Assembly (NCBI GenBank): GCA_963851045.1
Contig: CAWKNC010000001.1
Location: 310,001 to 374,000 of the forward strand
Direction: 5' to 3'
DNA from: WHSW01 sp963851045
Lineage (GTDB): Bacteria > Actinomycetota > Thermoleophilia > Solirubrobacterales > 70-9
Length of the DNA stretch: 64,000 nucleotides
Positions 15,817 to 23,776 of this stretch are shown piece after piece. Below the pieces are notes generated by a model. That model did no database searches and was not told the origin of the DNA. It was given only the letters and a program-made list of their open reading frames with translations. Positions within the stretch are counted from its first letter, which is position 1. Every line of letters begins with the position of its first letter. Position numbers and translations under genes: made by a program.

Positions 15817-16787
15817 GAGTAGCGCTCCACGACACCGTCGGCGACGAGCGTCAACAGCTCGTGCTGCTGGGGATCGAGGCCGGCATCATCCAGCGCCAGC
15901 TTTGCGGCGTCCACTCGCTGGCGAGCGTCGGCGCGGACCACCTCCAACGCACCGGTCGCCCCGATGCGATCGCAGATCTGATCAGCAGTCTCCGCGTCAA
16001 GAGCTGCGAGGTCGAGTTGCGCAAGCGACGGATCCTGGTCGCGAGCGACGATAAGAGGCATCGTCACGGTCCCATCGAGAAGATCTGTGCCACGCGCCTT
16101 GCCGGTTCGCTGCGCCGGGCCGGTGATGTCGAGAACATCGTCGAGCAGCTGAAAGGCGAGACCAATCTCGCGGCCAAAGACGATCAACGCTGCGGTTGAA
16201 GCATCGTCGTGCTCGCCACCGATCACGCACGCGCACTCGAAAAGGCGGGCCGTCTTCAGCCGGCAGCGGTGCAGGTAGCGGTCAGCATCGATCGTCAGGT
16301 CGTAAGCGTCGCGCCTCTGCGCCAGCTCGCCCTTGGCAAGACCGACCGAGGCGCTGGCCAAGAGACCAACCTGGCGCTCTCCGACGTCCGTCAGCTCGGC
16401 AAACGCTCGAGAGAGCAGGAGGTCGCCTACCGCGGTGGCGGTTTCGCGACCGGTTCGCGCAACGACCGTCGGCAGCCCGCGGCGAAGCGGCGCGGCGTCG
16501 AGGACGTCGTCGTGGACCAGCGTTGCCATGTGGACGAGCTCGATCGCCGTTGCGGCACGGGTCGCGCCGTCGCCGGCGGTCGGCCCGGCACAGAGCAGGA
16601 CGAGCATCGGGCGCAGCCGCTTGCCACCAGCGGCGAGCGTCGCCGTGGCCTCGCTCGCGAGCCGGTCGTCGCCATCACCGACGATCTGCTCGAGCCGTGA
16701 CTCGACCGCACTCATACGCGTGGGGAGCCAGGACGCCGCGGCGTCGAGGACGCGAGTGACGGGGGGCGGGACGTCGGAGCCGGTCAA
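15813..16787 (-). CDS. Polyprenyl diphosphate synthase (long-chain, menaquinone side chain)
   Basis: A 324-residue trans-prenyltransferase. GGKRLRPMLVLL (about 54-65) precedes the first Asp-rich motif DDVLD in LVHDDVLDAAPLRRG (about 90-104). The second motif is FQLLDDVLDITG (about 213-224). GRETATAVGDLLLSRAFAEL and KTARLF are also family blocks. It condenses isopentenyl diphosphate onto an allylic primer in steps with Mg2+. Position next to menG argues for the menaquinone tail. The TTG start overlaps the menG stop by 4 bases (TTGA). It is the last gene of the nine-gene cluster and shares a CTAG stop overlap with the convergent zinc-ribbon gene. Confidence 0.92.
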   Translation of the reverse strand: MTGSDVPPPVTRVLDAAASWLPTRMSAVESRLEQIVGDGDDRLASEATATLAAGGKRLRPMLVLLCAGPTAGDGATRAATAIELVHMATLVHDDVLDAAPLRRGLPTVVARTGRETATAVGDLLLSRAFAELTDVGERQVGLLASASVGLAKGELAQRRDAYDLTIDADRYLHRCRLKTARLFECACVIGGEHDDASTAALIVFGREIGLAFQLLDDVLDITGPAQRTGKARGTDLLDGTVTMPLIVARDQDPSLAQLDLAALDAETADQICDRIGATGALEVVRADARQRVDAAKLALDDAGLDPQQHELLTLVADGVVERYS

Positions 16788-17515
16788 GGGCGGACCCCGG
16801 AGTGGATCGCGATGATCCCCCCGGCGAGCACCGTGTACCGAATCGACTCGAGGCCCGCGCGGTCCATGATCAAGGCAAGTCCCTCAGGCGGCGGGAACCG
16901 CTTCACCGATTCGGGCAGGTAGGTGTAGGCGTCGCGGTCGCCGGCGATCGTGCCAAGCAGCGGGACGAGGCGATCGAACCACAGCGCGAAGAAGGTCGAT
17001 AGTGGGGGCCGGGTTGGATTGGTGATCTCGAGGATCACGAGCCGACCACCGGGCTTGAGGACGCGCGTGAGCTCCGCGATGCCTAGGTCGAGGTCGGCGA
17101 GGTTACGCACGCCAAAGCCCACCGTTGCGGCATCGAAGCTCGCGTCCTCGTAGGGGAGCTCGAGCGCGTCCGCCCAGTCAAAGCGCGCGGCCGCACCGCG
17201 GGCGGAGGCCTTGTCACGGGCGATCGCGAGCATCTGCTCGGAGAAATCGCAGCCGATCACCGTTCCCTCGGGACCGACACGACCGGCAAGCTCAAGTGCG
17301 AGGTCGCCGGTGCCGCAGCAGACGTCGAGGGCGCTGTCGCCCGACCCGAGCTCGGTCCTCTCGGCGGCGCGCTCGCGCCAGCGATGATGAAGGCCGACGG
17401 TCATCGCCGAGTTCATCAGGTCATAGACGCCCGCAATGCGGTCGAACATGCCCCGCACCTGCCCCGCGAATTGATCGCCGTCGGTCCGCGACGGCGCGCT
17501 TGGGCCACGCCTCAC
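16784..17515 (-). CDS. menG: Demethylmenaquinone methyltransferase (UbiE/MenG family)
   Basis: A 243-residue SAM-dependent C-methyltransferase. The N-terminal VRGMFDRIAGVYDLMNSAMTVGLHHRWR is the UbiE/MenG signature 1. LDVCCGTGDLALEL is SAM motif I, and FDAATVGFGVRNLADLDLGI plus RVLKPGGRLVILEITNP are motif III-type blocks. The C-terminus reads GLESIRYTVLAGGIIAIHSGVRP. It methylates demethylmenaquinone, since an actinobacterium would be expected to use menaquinone. The GTG at 17513-17515 overlaps the qcrC TGA (GTGA); further upstream codons would run into qcrC. It sits between the bc complex that uses menaquinol and the prenyl synthase that builds its tail. Confidence 0.9.
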   Translation of the reverse strand: MRRGPSAPSRTDGDQFAGQVRGMFDRIAGVYDLMNSAMTVGLHHRWRERAAERTELGSGDSALDVCCGTGDLALELAGRVGPEGTVIGCDFSEQMLAIARDKASARGAAARFDWADALELPYEDASFDAATVGFGVRNLADLDLGIAELTRVLKPGGRLVILEITNPTRPPLSTFFALWFDRLVPLLGTIAGDRDAYTYLPESVKRFPPPEGLALIMDRAGLESIRYTVLAGGIIAIHSGVRP

Positions 17516-18246
17516 TGCAGTGAGGCTAAGAACTTGACCAGGTTGTTGAACTTCTCCGGCTGTAGACACGAGGAGTCGTTCGCCCCCGCGGTCCCGCACG
17601 GAGCGAACACCGGCATGATTCCGGAGGGGTTGATCATCGTCCGCTTGATCGCCTGAGCGGGCAGCCTTGCGCCGATCTCCGTGAGCTCAGGGCCTGGTCC
17701 ATCGTTTCCGTTCTCACCGAACTTGTGACACGCCAGACAGCCGGATTGCGCGGCGACCTGCTTGCCGGCCTCGAACTGCGGCGGGACCTCGAGGTCGATC
17801 TGCGTCGGCGACCCGGCGGAGGCGCCCAGGTAGGTGAGGAAGGCCATCGCGACGATCGTCATCACGCCGGCGGTGGTGGCGATCGGCCGACGCCACGGCA
17901 CCCGCTCGGGGTTGCGGTCGTAGAACGGGAGCAAGAGCAGCAGGACCATGCAGATCGTCGGAATGCCGACGGTCGCGATCGGCACGAGCTCCGGCGGCTT
18001 GATAACGCGCAGGAGCTCGAACAAGAAGAAGAAGTACCACTCGGGCCGCGGCACATAGGTGGTCGTCGTCGGGTCGGCCTTCGGGCCCTGCTCGGCACCG
18101 AGAATGAGCGACATCGCGACGATGACGAGCGCGACGATCAGCATCATCGCCGAGTCCTTGAAGATCGCGTACGGGAAGAAGGGCTTGCCCTTCTTCTTCA
18201 TCACCTCGTACTCGAGGAGATATTCCTCCTTCTCAGACGTATTCAT
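17512..18246 (-). CDS. qcrC: Menaquinol-cytochrome c reductase, fused cytochrome b C-terminal / cytochrome c subunit
   Basis: A 244-residue membrane protein with two parts. Residues about 1-140 correspond to the C-terminal (subunit IV-like) part of cytochrome b: the quinol-oxidation motif PEWYF is at about 68-72, with three TM helices (about 33-50, 88-108, 122-140). Residues about 150-244 form a periplasmic cytochrome c with one heme site CLACH (170-174) and the distal Met probably in NPSGIMPVFAPCG. This is the Bacillus QcrC-type arrangement, unlike the diheme QcrC of mycobacteria. The ATG overlaps the qcrB stop by 4 bases and the stop overlaps menG. Confidence 0.92.
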   Translation of the reverse strand: MNTSEKEEYLLEYEVMKKKGKPFFPYAIFKDSAMMLIVALVIVAMSLILGAEQGPKADPTTTTYVPRPEWYFFFLFELLRVIKPPELVPIATVGIPTICMVLLLLLPFYDRNPERVPWRRPIATTAGVMTIVAMAFLTYLGASAGSPTQIDLEVPPQFEAGKQVAAQSGCLACHKFGENGNDGPGPELTEIGARLPAQAIKRTMINPSGIMPVFAPCGTAGANDSSCLQPEKFNNLVKFLASLQ

Positions 18247-19169
18247 GAGCTCTCGCGCTCCTCGTCGCTGGAGGCGCCTGCACCGTTGCCGTTGCCCTCA
18301 GCGGGAGGGGGACCGACCGTGTGCTCGCGCAGCGACTTCGGCTTCGTCTCGGCGCGCATCCATGGCGGCGCGGTCGTGCCGAGCTTGACCACGAGATAGA
18401 GGTGCGCACCGATCAGGCCGATGATCAGCCCAGGAACCAAAAGCATGTGGACCGCGTAGAAGCGCGGCAGCGTTGTCCCCCCGAACTCAGCGCCGGCGCG
18501 CAGGAAGTCGGCGAGATACGGACCCATGACCGGGCCGGATCCGGTGATGTTCATGGCCACGATCGTCGCCCAGTAGGAACGCTGATCGAACGGCAGCAGG
18601 TAACCGGTGAGACCCATCACCATCGTCAGGATCAAAAGCACGACGCCGATCACCCAGTTGAGCTCGCGGGGGTACTTGTAGGCGCCGAAGAAGAACGTCC
18701 TACCCATGTGGAGGAAGATCAGGATGATCATCACCGTCGCGCCCCACTTGTGGAGGCCGCGGACGAACTCCCCGAGGAAGACGTCGTTCGTGAGGTGGGT
18801 GATCGAGTTGTAGGCCTGCGTCGACGACGGCACGTAGTACATGGCCAAGAAGACGCCGGTCAGCGCCTGCACCACGAAGGCGAACATCGTCGCCGAGCCA
18901 AGTGTGTAGAACCAGTTCGTTCCCTTCGGGACCTTGCGCAGCAGCATCCCGGTGAGGAACGGGGTGGCACCGGTGCGCTCGTCGACCCATCCGACGACGT
19001 CGATCCCGCCCTCCTTTGCCGTCCCGACGAGGTCGGGTCGGTTGTCGGGCTTCTCGTCCGTCTTGGCAGTGCCGTTGGCTCCGTTCGCTCCGTTGGCGCG
19101 CGCACCATTGGTCCGGGTCCCCGGCTTGGCCGGCTTCTGCAACGCCTTGGGAAGTGGGATCTTCGGCAT
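18243..19169 (-). CDS. qcrB: Menaquinol-cytochrome c reductase cytochrome b subunit (N-terminal, diheme)
   Basis: A 308-residue protein. The long hydrophilic N-terminus contains an Asn-Gly-Ala repeat tract (about 20-35) that looks like a flexible linker. Four core TM helices follow, with bis-His heme ligands: His140 and His154 in one helix, His241 and His256 in another. Conserved blocks include FLHMGRTFFFGAYKYPREL and TGYLLPFDQRSYWAT. It binds both b hemes and, with the C-terminal part encoded in qcrC, forms the quinol sites. The C-terminal tail is Gly/Asn/Glu-rich. The ATG overlaps the Rieske stop by one base (TGATG). Confidence 0.94.
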   Translation of the reverse strand: MPKIPLPKALQKPAKPGTRTNGARANGANGANGTAKTDEKPDNRPDLVGTAKEGGIDVVGWVDERTGATPFLTGMLLRKVPKGTNWFYTLGSATMFAFVVQALTGVFLAMYYVPSSTQAYNSITHLTNDVFLGEFVRGLHKWGATVMIILIFLHMGRTFFFGAYKYPRELNWVIGVVLLILTMVMGLTGYLLPFDQRSYWATIVAMNITGSGPVMGPYLADFLRAGAEFGGTTLPRFYAVHMLLVPGLIIGLIGAHLYLVVKLGTTAPPWMRAETKPKSLREHTVGPPPAEGNGNGAGASSDEERESS

Positions 19170-19819
19170 CAGGGAGCCGGCGGCACCGTGAACCGCGGCG
19201 GGTAGAGGTACTCCCAGATGCCCCCGGTGAACTCCCCGGGATCACGAGCGCGGACGGGCTCGAGACTGTTGGTGACGCTGTAACGCGGACCGATCTCGAG
19301 GATGTCGTCTGTGACGCGGGTCTGGAAGCGATCGAGCGGACGCACCGGCGGGCCGCCGATGACCTCGCCCTCGAAGCCATAGACACCGCCGTGGCAAGGA
19401 CAGATGAAGGTTCCTGCGGCGCGCACGAACCGGACGGGGCAACCGAGGTGGGCGCAGCGATTTGAGATCGCGATGAACTCGTTGGGATCTTCGTCGAGGT
19501 CCGCGCTGCCGCGGCGGACATAGACGGTGGTCTTGCCCGAGTCGCCGACGCCGTCGACGATCGTGATCACCGCCTGGAGGTAGGTGTCGCTGGTGAAGTC
19601 GTCGACCGAACCGACTCCCTCCCAGGTCTCCTCGGGGCGGTCGAAGATGGGCGCGATCGCGAAGCCGACGGTCGGCAGAGCCACCGCGGCGACCGCGGCT
19701 CCGCCCAGGGCCTGACCACCCAGCGCGAAAACGGTACGCCGAGTCATCGTCTCGCCTTCGAAGTAGCCCGCGGGCTTCGGCTTCTCCGGCGCAGCTTTCT
19801 TGTCGGACTGCTCAGCCAA
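19169..19819 (-). CDS. qcrA: Rieske iron-sulfur subunit of the bc complex
   Basis: A 216-residue protein. Near the N-terminus is a twin-arginine-like segment TMTRRTVFALGG (Arg27-Arg28), followed by a hydrophobic helix, so it is probably Tat-exported and membrane-anchored. The [2Fe-2S] ligands are Cys122 and His124 in CAHLGC and Cys140 and His143 in CPCHGG; Cys127 and Cys142 form the stabilising disulfide. It transfers electrons from menaquinol to the cytochrome c domain of QcrC. The ATG lies 8 bases inside the end of the preceding prenyl-synthase-like gene. The Tat genes are encoded about 4.6 kb away. Confidence 0.94.
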   Translation of the reverse strand: MAEQSDKKAAPEKPKPAGYFEGETMTRRTVFALGGQALGGAAVAAVALPTVGFAIAPIFDRPEETWEGVGSVDDFTSDTYLQAVITIVDGVGDSGKTTVYVRRGSADLDEDPNEFIAISNRCAHLGCPVRFVRAAGTFICPCHGGVYGFEGEVIGGPPVRPLDRFQTRVTDDILEIGPRYSVTNSLEPVRARDPGEFTGGIWEYLYPPRFTVPPAP

Positions 19820-20420
19820 CTTGGGCCGGGAAGTCTAGTCCAGCGGCAGCCTCGCCTAACGCTTGCGTAAAGCCACCATGGGCCGCGGCCTGCTCGGCGG
19901 CCGCCCACAGGCTTGCCGATGCGGCCTCGGACCCCGTGCGAAGCTCGCCCTTGGCGGCCTCATAACGGTCGCCGGGACCCGCGGCGATCGCTGATGTCGT
20001 GGCCAACCAGAGCGCCGTGGACTCCTCGGCGGCGCGCTGCGGTGATGCGGCGCGGTCGTGAACGCGCGCCGCGAGGCTGATCAGGTCGGAGAGCTCGCGG
20101 ATCGCCTCGAGGTCGCCCAGCGTTGCGAGGCGCTCGAGTCCGACCGCGTAGAGATAGTCGCCGGCGAGAAGGTCGAGGTCGGGGTCGGCACCGGTCACGA
20201 CGCGGCCCTCGTCGTAATGAAGCTCGTACCCCTCTCGCACGGCCTCGACGATGAACGCGTACTCCGCGCCGTCGTGCATCGTCCGCGGTCCGGCTGCCAC
20301 GAGCAGCCCGAGCAGAGGCCGGCAGCCGTCGCTGGGATCGCTGACGTGCTCGCTGATTACGGAATCGTCCTCGCGCAAGAGCGCCGCGAGCCCATTCAGC
20401 GCGTCAGCGGGCTCAGCCAT
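19812..20420 (-). CDS. Helical protein resembling a polyprenyl synthase without Asp-rich motifs
   Basis: A 202-residue alpha-helical protein. CRPLLGLLVAAG is reminiscent of the RLRPLLVLLAA helix of polyprenyl synthases, and DLDLLAGDYLYAVGLERLATLGDL of the GDYLxA helix that follows the first Asp-rich motif. The DDxxD motifs themselves are absent; the equivalent segment reads ELHYDEGRVV. This pattern recalls non-catalytic small subunits of two-component synthases such as HepS, but the similarity is weak and inferred by eye. The ATG at 20420 overlaps the hemL stop by 8 bases and its end overlaps the Rieske start by 8. The context with menaquinone genes supports but does not prove the idea. Confidence 0.65.
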   Translation of the reverse strand: MAEPADALNGLAALLREDDSVISEHVSDPSDGCRPLLGLLVAAGPRTMHDGAEYAFIVEAVREGYELHYDEGRVVTGADPDLDLLAGDYLYAVGLERLATLGDLEAIRELSDLISLAARVHDRAASPQRAAEESTALWLATTSAIAAGPGDRYEAAKGELRTGSEAASASLWAAAEQAAAHGGFTQALGEAAAGLDFPAQVG

Positions 20421-21693
20421 CGAGCGCAACGGCGAAGGCGTCGGCGGCGGCGGCGCATGTGTGCTCGATCGCCCCATCGTCGTGAGCCAGAGAGACGAAC
20501 CACGCCTCGTACTGCGACGCCGGCGGGTAGATGCCACGGTCGAGCAGTTCCCGGCAGAACCGACCGTAGGCCGCGTGGTCGCAGGCGGCGGCACCCTCGA
20601 AGTCGGTCACACGCTCACCGGTGAAGAACGGGGTGACCAGCCCGGGCACCGAGACAACGTCGACCGGGCGCTCCCCCGCCGCCTCACGCAATCCGTCAGC
20701 GAGCATTGTCGTTCGCTGCGCGAGACGGGTGTAGGCATCGGCGTCGAGTTGCTCGAGCGTCGCCAGGCCTGCGGCAACGGCCAAGGGGTTGCCCGAAAGC
20801 GTTCCGGCCTGGTAGACGTCGCCGGCCGGGGCGACCAGCGAGAGCAGCTCGCGGCTACCGCCGTATGCCGCCGCGGGGAGGCCGCCGCCGATCACCTTTC
20901 CCATGATCGTCAGATCGGCCTCGACGCCGAGCAACTCCTGGGCACCTCCGCGGGCCACGCGAAAGCCGGAGATCACCTCGTCGAGGATCAACAGCGCGCC
21001 GTGCTCGTCGGCGAGCTCGCGCAGGGCGCCGACGAAGCCGTCCAGCGGTGGGACGAGGCCCATGTTGGCCGGCAGCGGCTCGGCGAGGATCGCCGCGATC
21101 TCGTGCTCGGCCAGGGCCGCCTTGACCGCGTCGAGGTCATTCCAGGGCACGACGATCGTTGCGGCGGCCTGTGCCTCGGGTACGCCGGGGCTCGCCGGGA
21201 TCCCCTGGGTGGCAAGGCCGGACCCGGCCTCGGCGAGGAGGCCATCGACGTGACCGTGGTAGGCGCCGGCGAACTTGATCAGCTTCTCGCGGCCGGTTGC
21301 CGCCCGCGCCAGGCGCACCGCGCTCATCGCAGCCTCAGTTCCTGAATTCACCATCCGGACCATGTCGACCGAGGCGAAGCGGGCGCAGACCTCGGCGGCG
21401 AGCGCAACCTCGCCCTCCGTCGGGGCGCCGAAACTCGTGCCGCCGGCCGCGGCCTCCGTGACGGCGTCGACAACGCCCTGTTGTGCGTGGCCGAGGATCA
21501 GCGGTCCCCAGGAGCAGACCCAGTCCACATAGCGGTTGCCGTCGACGTCGATCAGCTCGAAGCCCTCGCCGCGCTCGATGAAGATCGGGTGGTCACGGCC
21601 GATCGAGCGCATCGCTCGAACGGGCGAGTTGACCCCGCCTGGCATCAGCCCGAGCGCCTCTTTGAAGAGACGCTCAGATTCCGCCGTGCTCAC
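20413..21693 (-). CDS. hemL: Glutamate-1-semialdehyde 2,1-aminomutase
   Basis: A 426-residue PLP enzyme. The N-terminal GLMPGGVNSPVRAM is diagnostic of HemL. NSGTEAAMSAVRLARAATG (116-134), LLILDEVISGFRVARGGAQ (234-252) and the PLP lysine Lys266 in TIMGKVIGGGLP follow. It converts glutamate-1-semialdehyde to 5-aminolevulinate in the C5 route to heme. The GTG at 21693 starts the gene 20 bases inside the end of the AhbAB-like gene. The stop overlaps the next start. Its company with hemB and qcr genes suggests heme supply tied to cytochrome assembly. Confidence 0.95.
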   Translation of the reverse strand: MSTAESERLFKEALGLMPGGVNSPVRAMRSIGRDHPIFIERGEGFELIDVDGNRYVDWVCSWGPLILGHAQQGVVDAVTEAAAGGTSFGAPTEGEVALAAEVCARFASVDMVRMVNSGTEAAMSAVRLARAATGREKLIKFAGAYHGHVDGLLAEAGSGLATQGIPASPGVPEAQAAATIVVPWNDLDAVKAALAEHEIAAILAEPLPANMGLVPPLDGFVGALRELADEHGALLILDEVISGFRVARGGAQELLGVEADLTIMGKVIGGGLPAAAYGGSRELLSLVAPAGDVYQAGTLSGNPLAVAAGLATLEQLDADAYTRLAQRTTMLADGLREAAGERPVDVVSVPGLVTPFFTGERVTDFEGAAACDHAAYGRFCRELLDRGIYPPASQYEAWFVSLAHDDGAIEHTCAAAADAFAVALDG

Positions 21694-22768
21694 GCTCCCA
21701 GTTCGCGTAGTCGTCGGTGAAGTAATGCAGGCGGATCTTCTTGTACTCCGTCGACGAGTACAGCGTGGCACGGTCTGAGCCGTGAAGTGAGTGCTCGTCG
21801 GCGATCGACTGCAAAATCGCGTCGCACTCCTCCTTCGAGCGGCCGTGGGCCATCGTGAAGACGGAGTAGGGCCAATCGGCGTAGGTCGGACGCTCGTAAC
21901 AGTGGGAGATCCCGCGCACGGCCGACATCTGCGTGCCGACCTCGAGGATCTTCTCGTCGGGGACCTTCCAGACGCCCATGCCGTTGGCCGAGAAGCCGGC
22001 GCGGCGGTGATAGAGGATCGCAGCGACACGACGGAGGATCTTGCGGTCGATCATCCCGCGCAGATGGTCAAGGAAGGCCTCGGTGCTCATCCCAACCTCG
22101 GCGGCTGCCGCGTCGTAGGGGCGATCGACGACCTCCATCGGCCCCTGCAGCGCCCGAATAACTGCGATGTCGGTGTCGTCGTAGGGCTGGCGCTCGAGCT
22201 CGCGAGGCGTTGCGGCTTCCGCGACGGCGGCGAGGGCATCGGTGCCCTTCTCCATCTCCAGGTTCATGTTGATCTTGAAGAGCTTGAGCGTCGGCAGTTG
22301 GCGGATCGACTCGGCGCCCGTCAGCTCTTGAAGAACCTCGAGCGTGCCCTGGAGGCCAAGCTCGGAATCCGGCGGCGTCGCGATCGTGAACCAGAGGTTG
22401 AACTCGTGCGTGCGCAGGTAGTTGTGCGAGACACCTGGGTGTGAGTTGATGACCTTCGCGGCGCGCTGGGGGTGCTCGGCATCGACCTTGGCCGCGACGA
22501 GCATCGAATCAAAGCCCAGCGCGCGAGTGTCGAAGATCGGCGTGATCTCACGGATGATCCGCTCGCGCACCAGACGCTCGGTGCGGGTCATCAGGTCGTC
22601 GACGTCAAGGCCGTGCTCGCCAGCCAGCGCGGCGTACGGCTCCGCTGCCAGCGGGAAGTTCGACTGCAGCAGGTTCATCATCCGCTTGTCGGTGTCGTCG
22701 AGCGGGATCGCGGCGCCGTCCTTTCGCGAACGGGCCTTCGACTGCGGTGTCTTCGCTGCCGAGCTCAT
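21674..22768 (-). CDS. Lrp/AsnC-type protein with two fused AhbA/AhbB (siroheme decarboxylase-like) modules
   Basis: A 364-residue protein made of two related halves. Residues about 20-175: an N-terminal HTH-like stretch (DDTDKRMMNLLQSNFPLAAEP) and an AsnC-like domain with RTHEFNLWFTIAT. Residues about 188-364: a second HTH-like stretch (DDTDIAVIRALQGPMEVVDRP) and GISHCYERPTYADWPYSVFTMAHG. In AhbA/AhbB these HxxNLWF and CYxRP...DWPYxxFTM blocks carry the active-site histidines and arginines that decarboxylate siroheme to didecarboxysiroheme. Here both are in one chain, so it could act as a self-contained AhbAB, or as a heme-responsive regulator. The ATG overlaps the hemB stop (ATGA). Confidence 0.85.
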   Translation of the reverse strand: MSSAAKTPQSKARSRKDGAAIPLDDTDKRMMNLLQSNFPLAAEPYAALAGEHGLDVDDLMTRTERLVRERIIREITPIFDTRALGFDSMLVAAKVDAEHPQRAAKVINSHPGVSHNYLRTHEFNLWFTIATPPDSELGLQGTLEVLQELTGAESIRQLPTLKLFKINMNLEMEKGTDALAAVAEAATPRELERQPYDDTDIAVIRALQGPMEVVDRPYDAAAAEVGMSTEAFLDHLRGMIDRKILRRVAAILYHRRAGFSANGMGVWKVPDEKILEVGTQMSAVRGISHCYERPTYADWPYSVFTMAHGRSKEECDAILQSIADEHSLHGSDRATLYSSTEYKKIRLHYFTDDYANWEREHGGI

Positions 22769-23739
22769 GCGGAAAGCCAACCTGCCGCCTGCTTGGCGTA
22801 ATAGGTGAGGATCACGTCGGCGCCGGCGCGTCGGATCGACGTCAGGGCCTCCAGCGCGGCGGCGCGCCCGTCGAGCCAGCCGTTCGCCGCGGCGGCCTGG
22901 ATCATCGAGTACTCGCCCGAGACCTGGTAGGCGGCGATCGGCATCTCGGTCTCGTCGCGCACGGTGCGAATCACGTCGAGATAGGGAAGCGCGGGCTTGA
23001 TCATCACCATGTCAGCGCCCTCCTCAATGTCCAGCCGGACCTCGCGAAGCGCCTCACGCGCGTTGGCGGGATCCATCTGGTAGCCGCGGCGGTCGCCGAA
23101 CTCGGGTGCCGACTCGACGGCTTCGCGGAAGGGGCCATAGAAGGCCGACGCGTACTTCGCCGAGTAGGCGATGATCGCCGTGTCGGGATGACCCTCCTCG
23201 TTGAGCTGGTGGCGAATCATGCCGATGCGCCCATCCATCATGTCCGAGGGCGCGACGACGTCCGCGCCTGCCTCCGCGTGTGAGATCGCTGTCTTGGCGA
23301 GCAGCTCGAGGGTGATGTCGTTGTCGACGTCACCGTCGCGGACAAACCCGCAGTGGCCATGCGAGGTGTACTCGCAAAGGCAGACGTCCGTGATCACGGT
23401 CAGGTCCGGATGTGCCTGCTTCAGCGCGCGCACCGCGAGCTGGACGACACCCTCGTCGTCGTAGGCGCCCGTCCCCGTCTCGTCCTTCGCGTCAGGGATC
23501 CCGAACAGGATCACCGCCTCGACGCCCACCGCCAGCAGCTCCGACGCCTCGGCGACCAGCTCGTTGATCGAGAAGCGCTCGACGCCCGGCATCGACTCGA
23601 CAGGGTCGCGAACGTTCTCGCCGGTGACGACGAAAAGGGGCTGGACGAGGTGGCGCGGCGAAAGGTCGGTCTCGCGAACGAGGTCGCGAAGGGCCTTCGT
23701 CCGCCGCAGCCGCCGCATGCGCGTTGCGGGAAAGCTCAC
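22765..23739 (-). CDS. hemB: Porphobilinogen synthase (delta-aminolevulinic acid dehydratase)
   Basis: A 324-residue TIM-barrel enzyme. The zinc-type metal site is visible as DVCLCEYTSHGHCG with Cys120, Cys122 and Cys130. The two Schiff-base lysines are Lys195 in AYSAKYASAFYGPFREA and Lys248 in MIKPALPYLD. MPGVERFSINELVAEA is the N-terminal family block. It condenses two 5-aminolevulinates to porphobilinogen. The GTG at 23739 is preferred: a TAGAAT -10 box lies 7 bases upstream, so the mRNA would begin at the GTG. It is the first gene of the nine-gene heme/bc/menaquinone cluster. Confidence 0.95.
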   Translation of the reverse strand: MSFPATRMRRLRRTKALRDLVRETDLSPRHLVQPLFVVTGENVRDPVESMPGVERFSINELVAEASELLAVGVEAVILFGIPDAKDETGTGAYDDEGVVQLAVRALKQAHPDLTVITDVCLCEYTSHGHCGFVRDGDVDNDITLELLAKTAISHAEAGADVVAPSDMMDGRIGMIRHQLNEEGHPDTAIIAYSAKYASAFYGPFREAVESAPEFGDRRGYQMDPANAREALREVRLDIEEGADMVMIKPALPYLDVIRTVRDETEMPIAAYQVSGEYSMIQAAAANGWLDGRAAALEALTSIRRAGADVILTYYAKQAAGWLSA

Positions 23740-23746
23740 CCGTGAG

Positions 23747-23752
23747 ATTCTA
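23747..23752 (-). promoter_or_regulatory. TAGAAT -10 box of the hemB cluster (leaderless-type)
   Basis: Minus-strand TAGAAT ends 7 bases before the hemB GTG (23739). The expected start point, about 23740, lies directly beside the first base of the start codon. No Shine-Dalgarno precedes hemB. The -35 region is not consensus. Confidence 0.45.
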
Positions 23753-23776
23753 GGGGCGCGCCGCGCGCTCGCCGTT

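Noticed and set aside
18321..19205. Long plus-strand ORF opposite qcrB
   Set aside because: The composition is Arg/Glu/Asp/Val-rich antisense of a highly GC-biased gene; no motif seen. The same holds for large plus-strand frames opposite hemL, hemB and qcrC.
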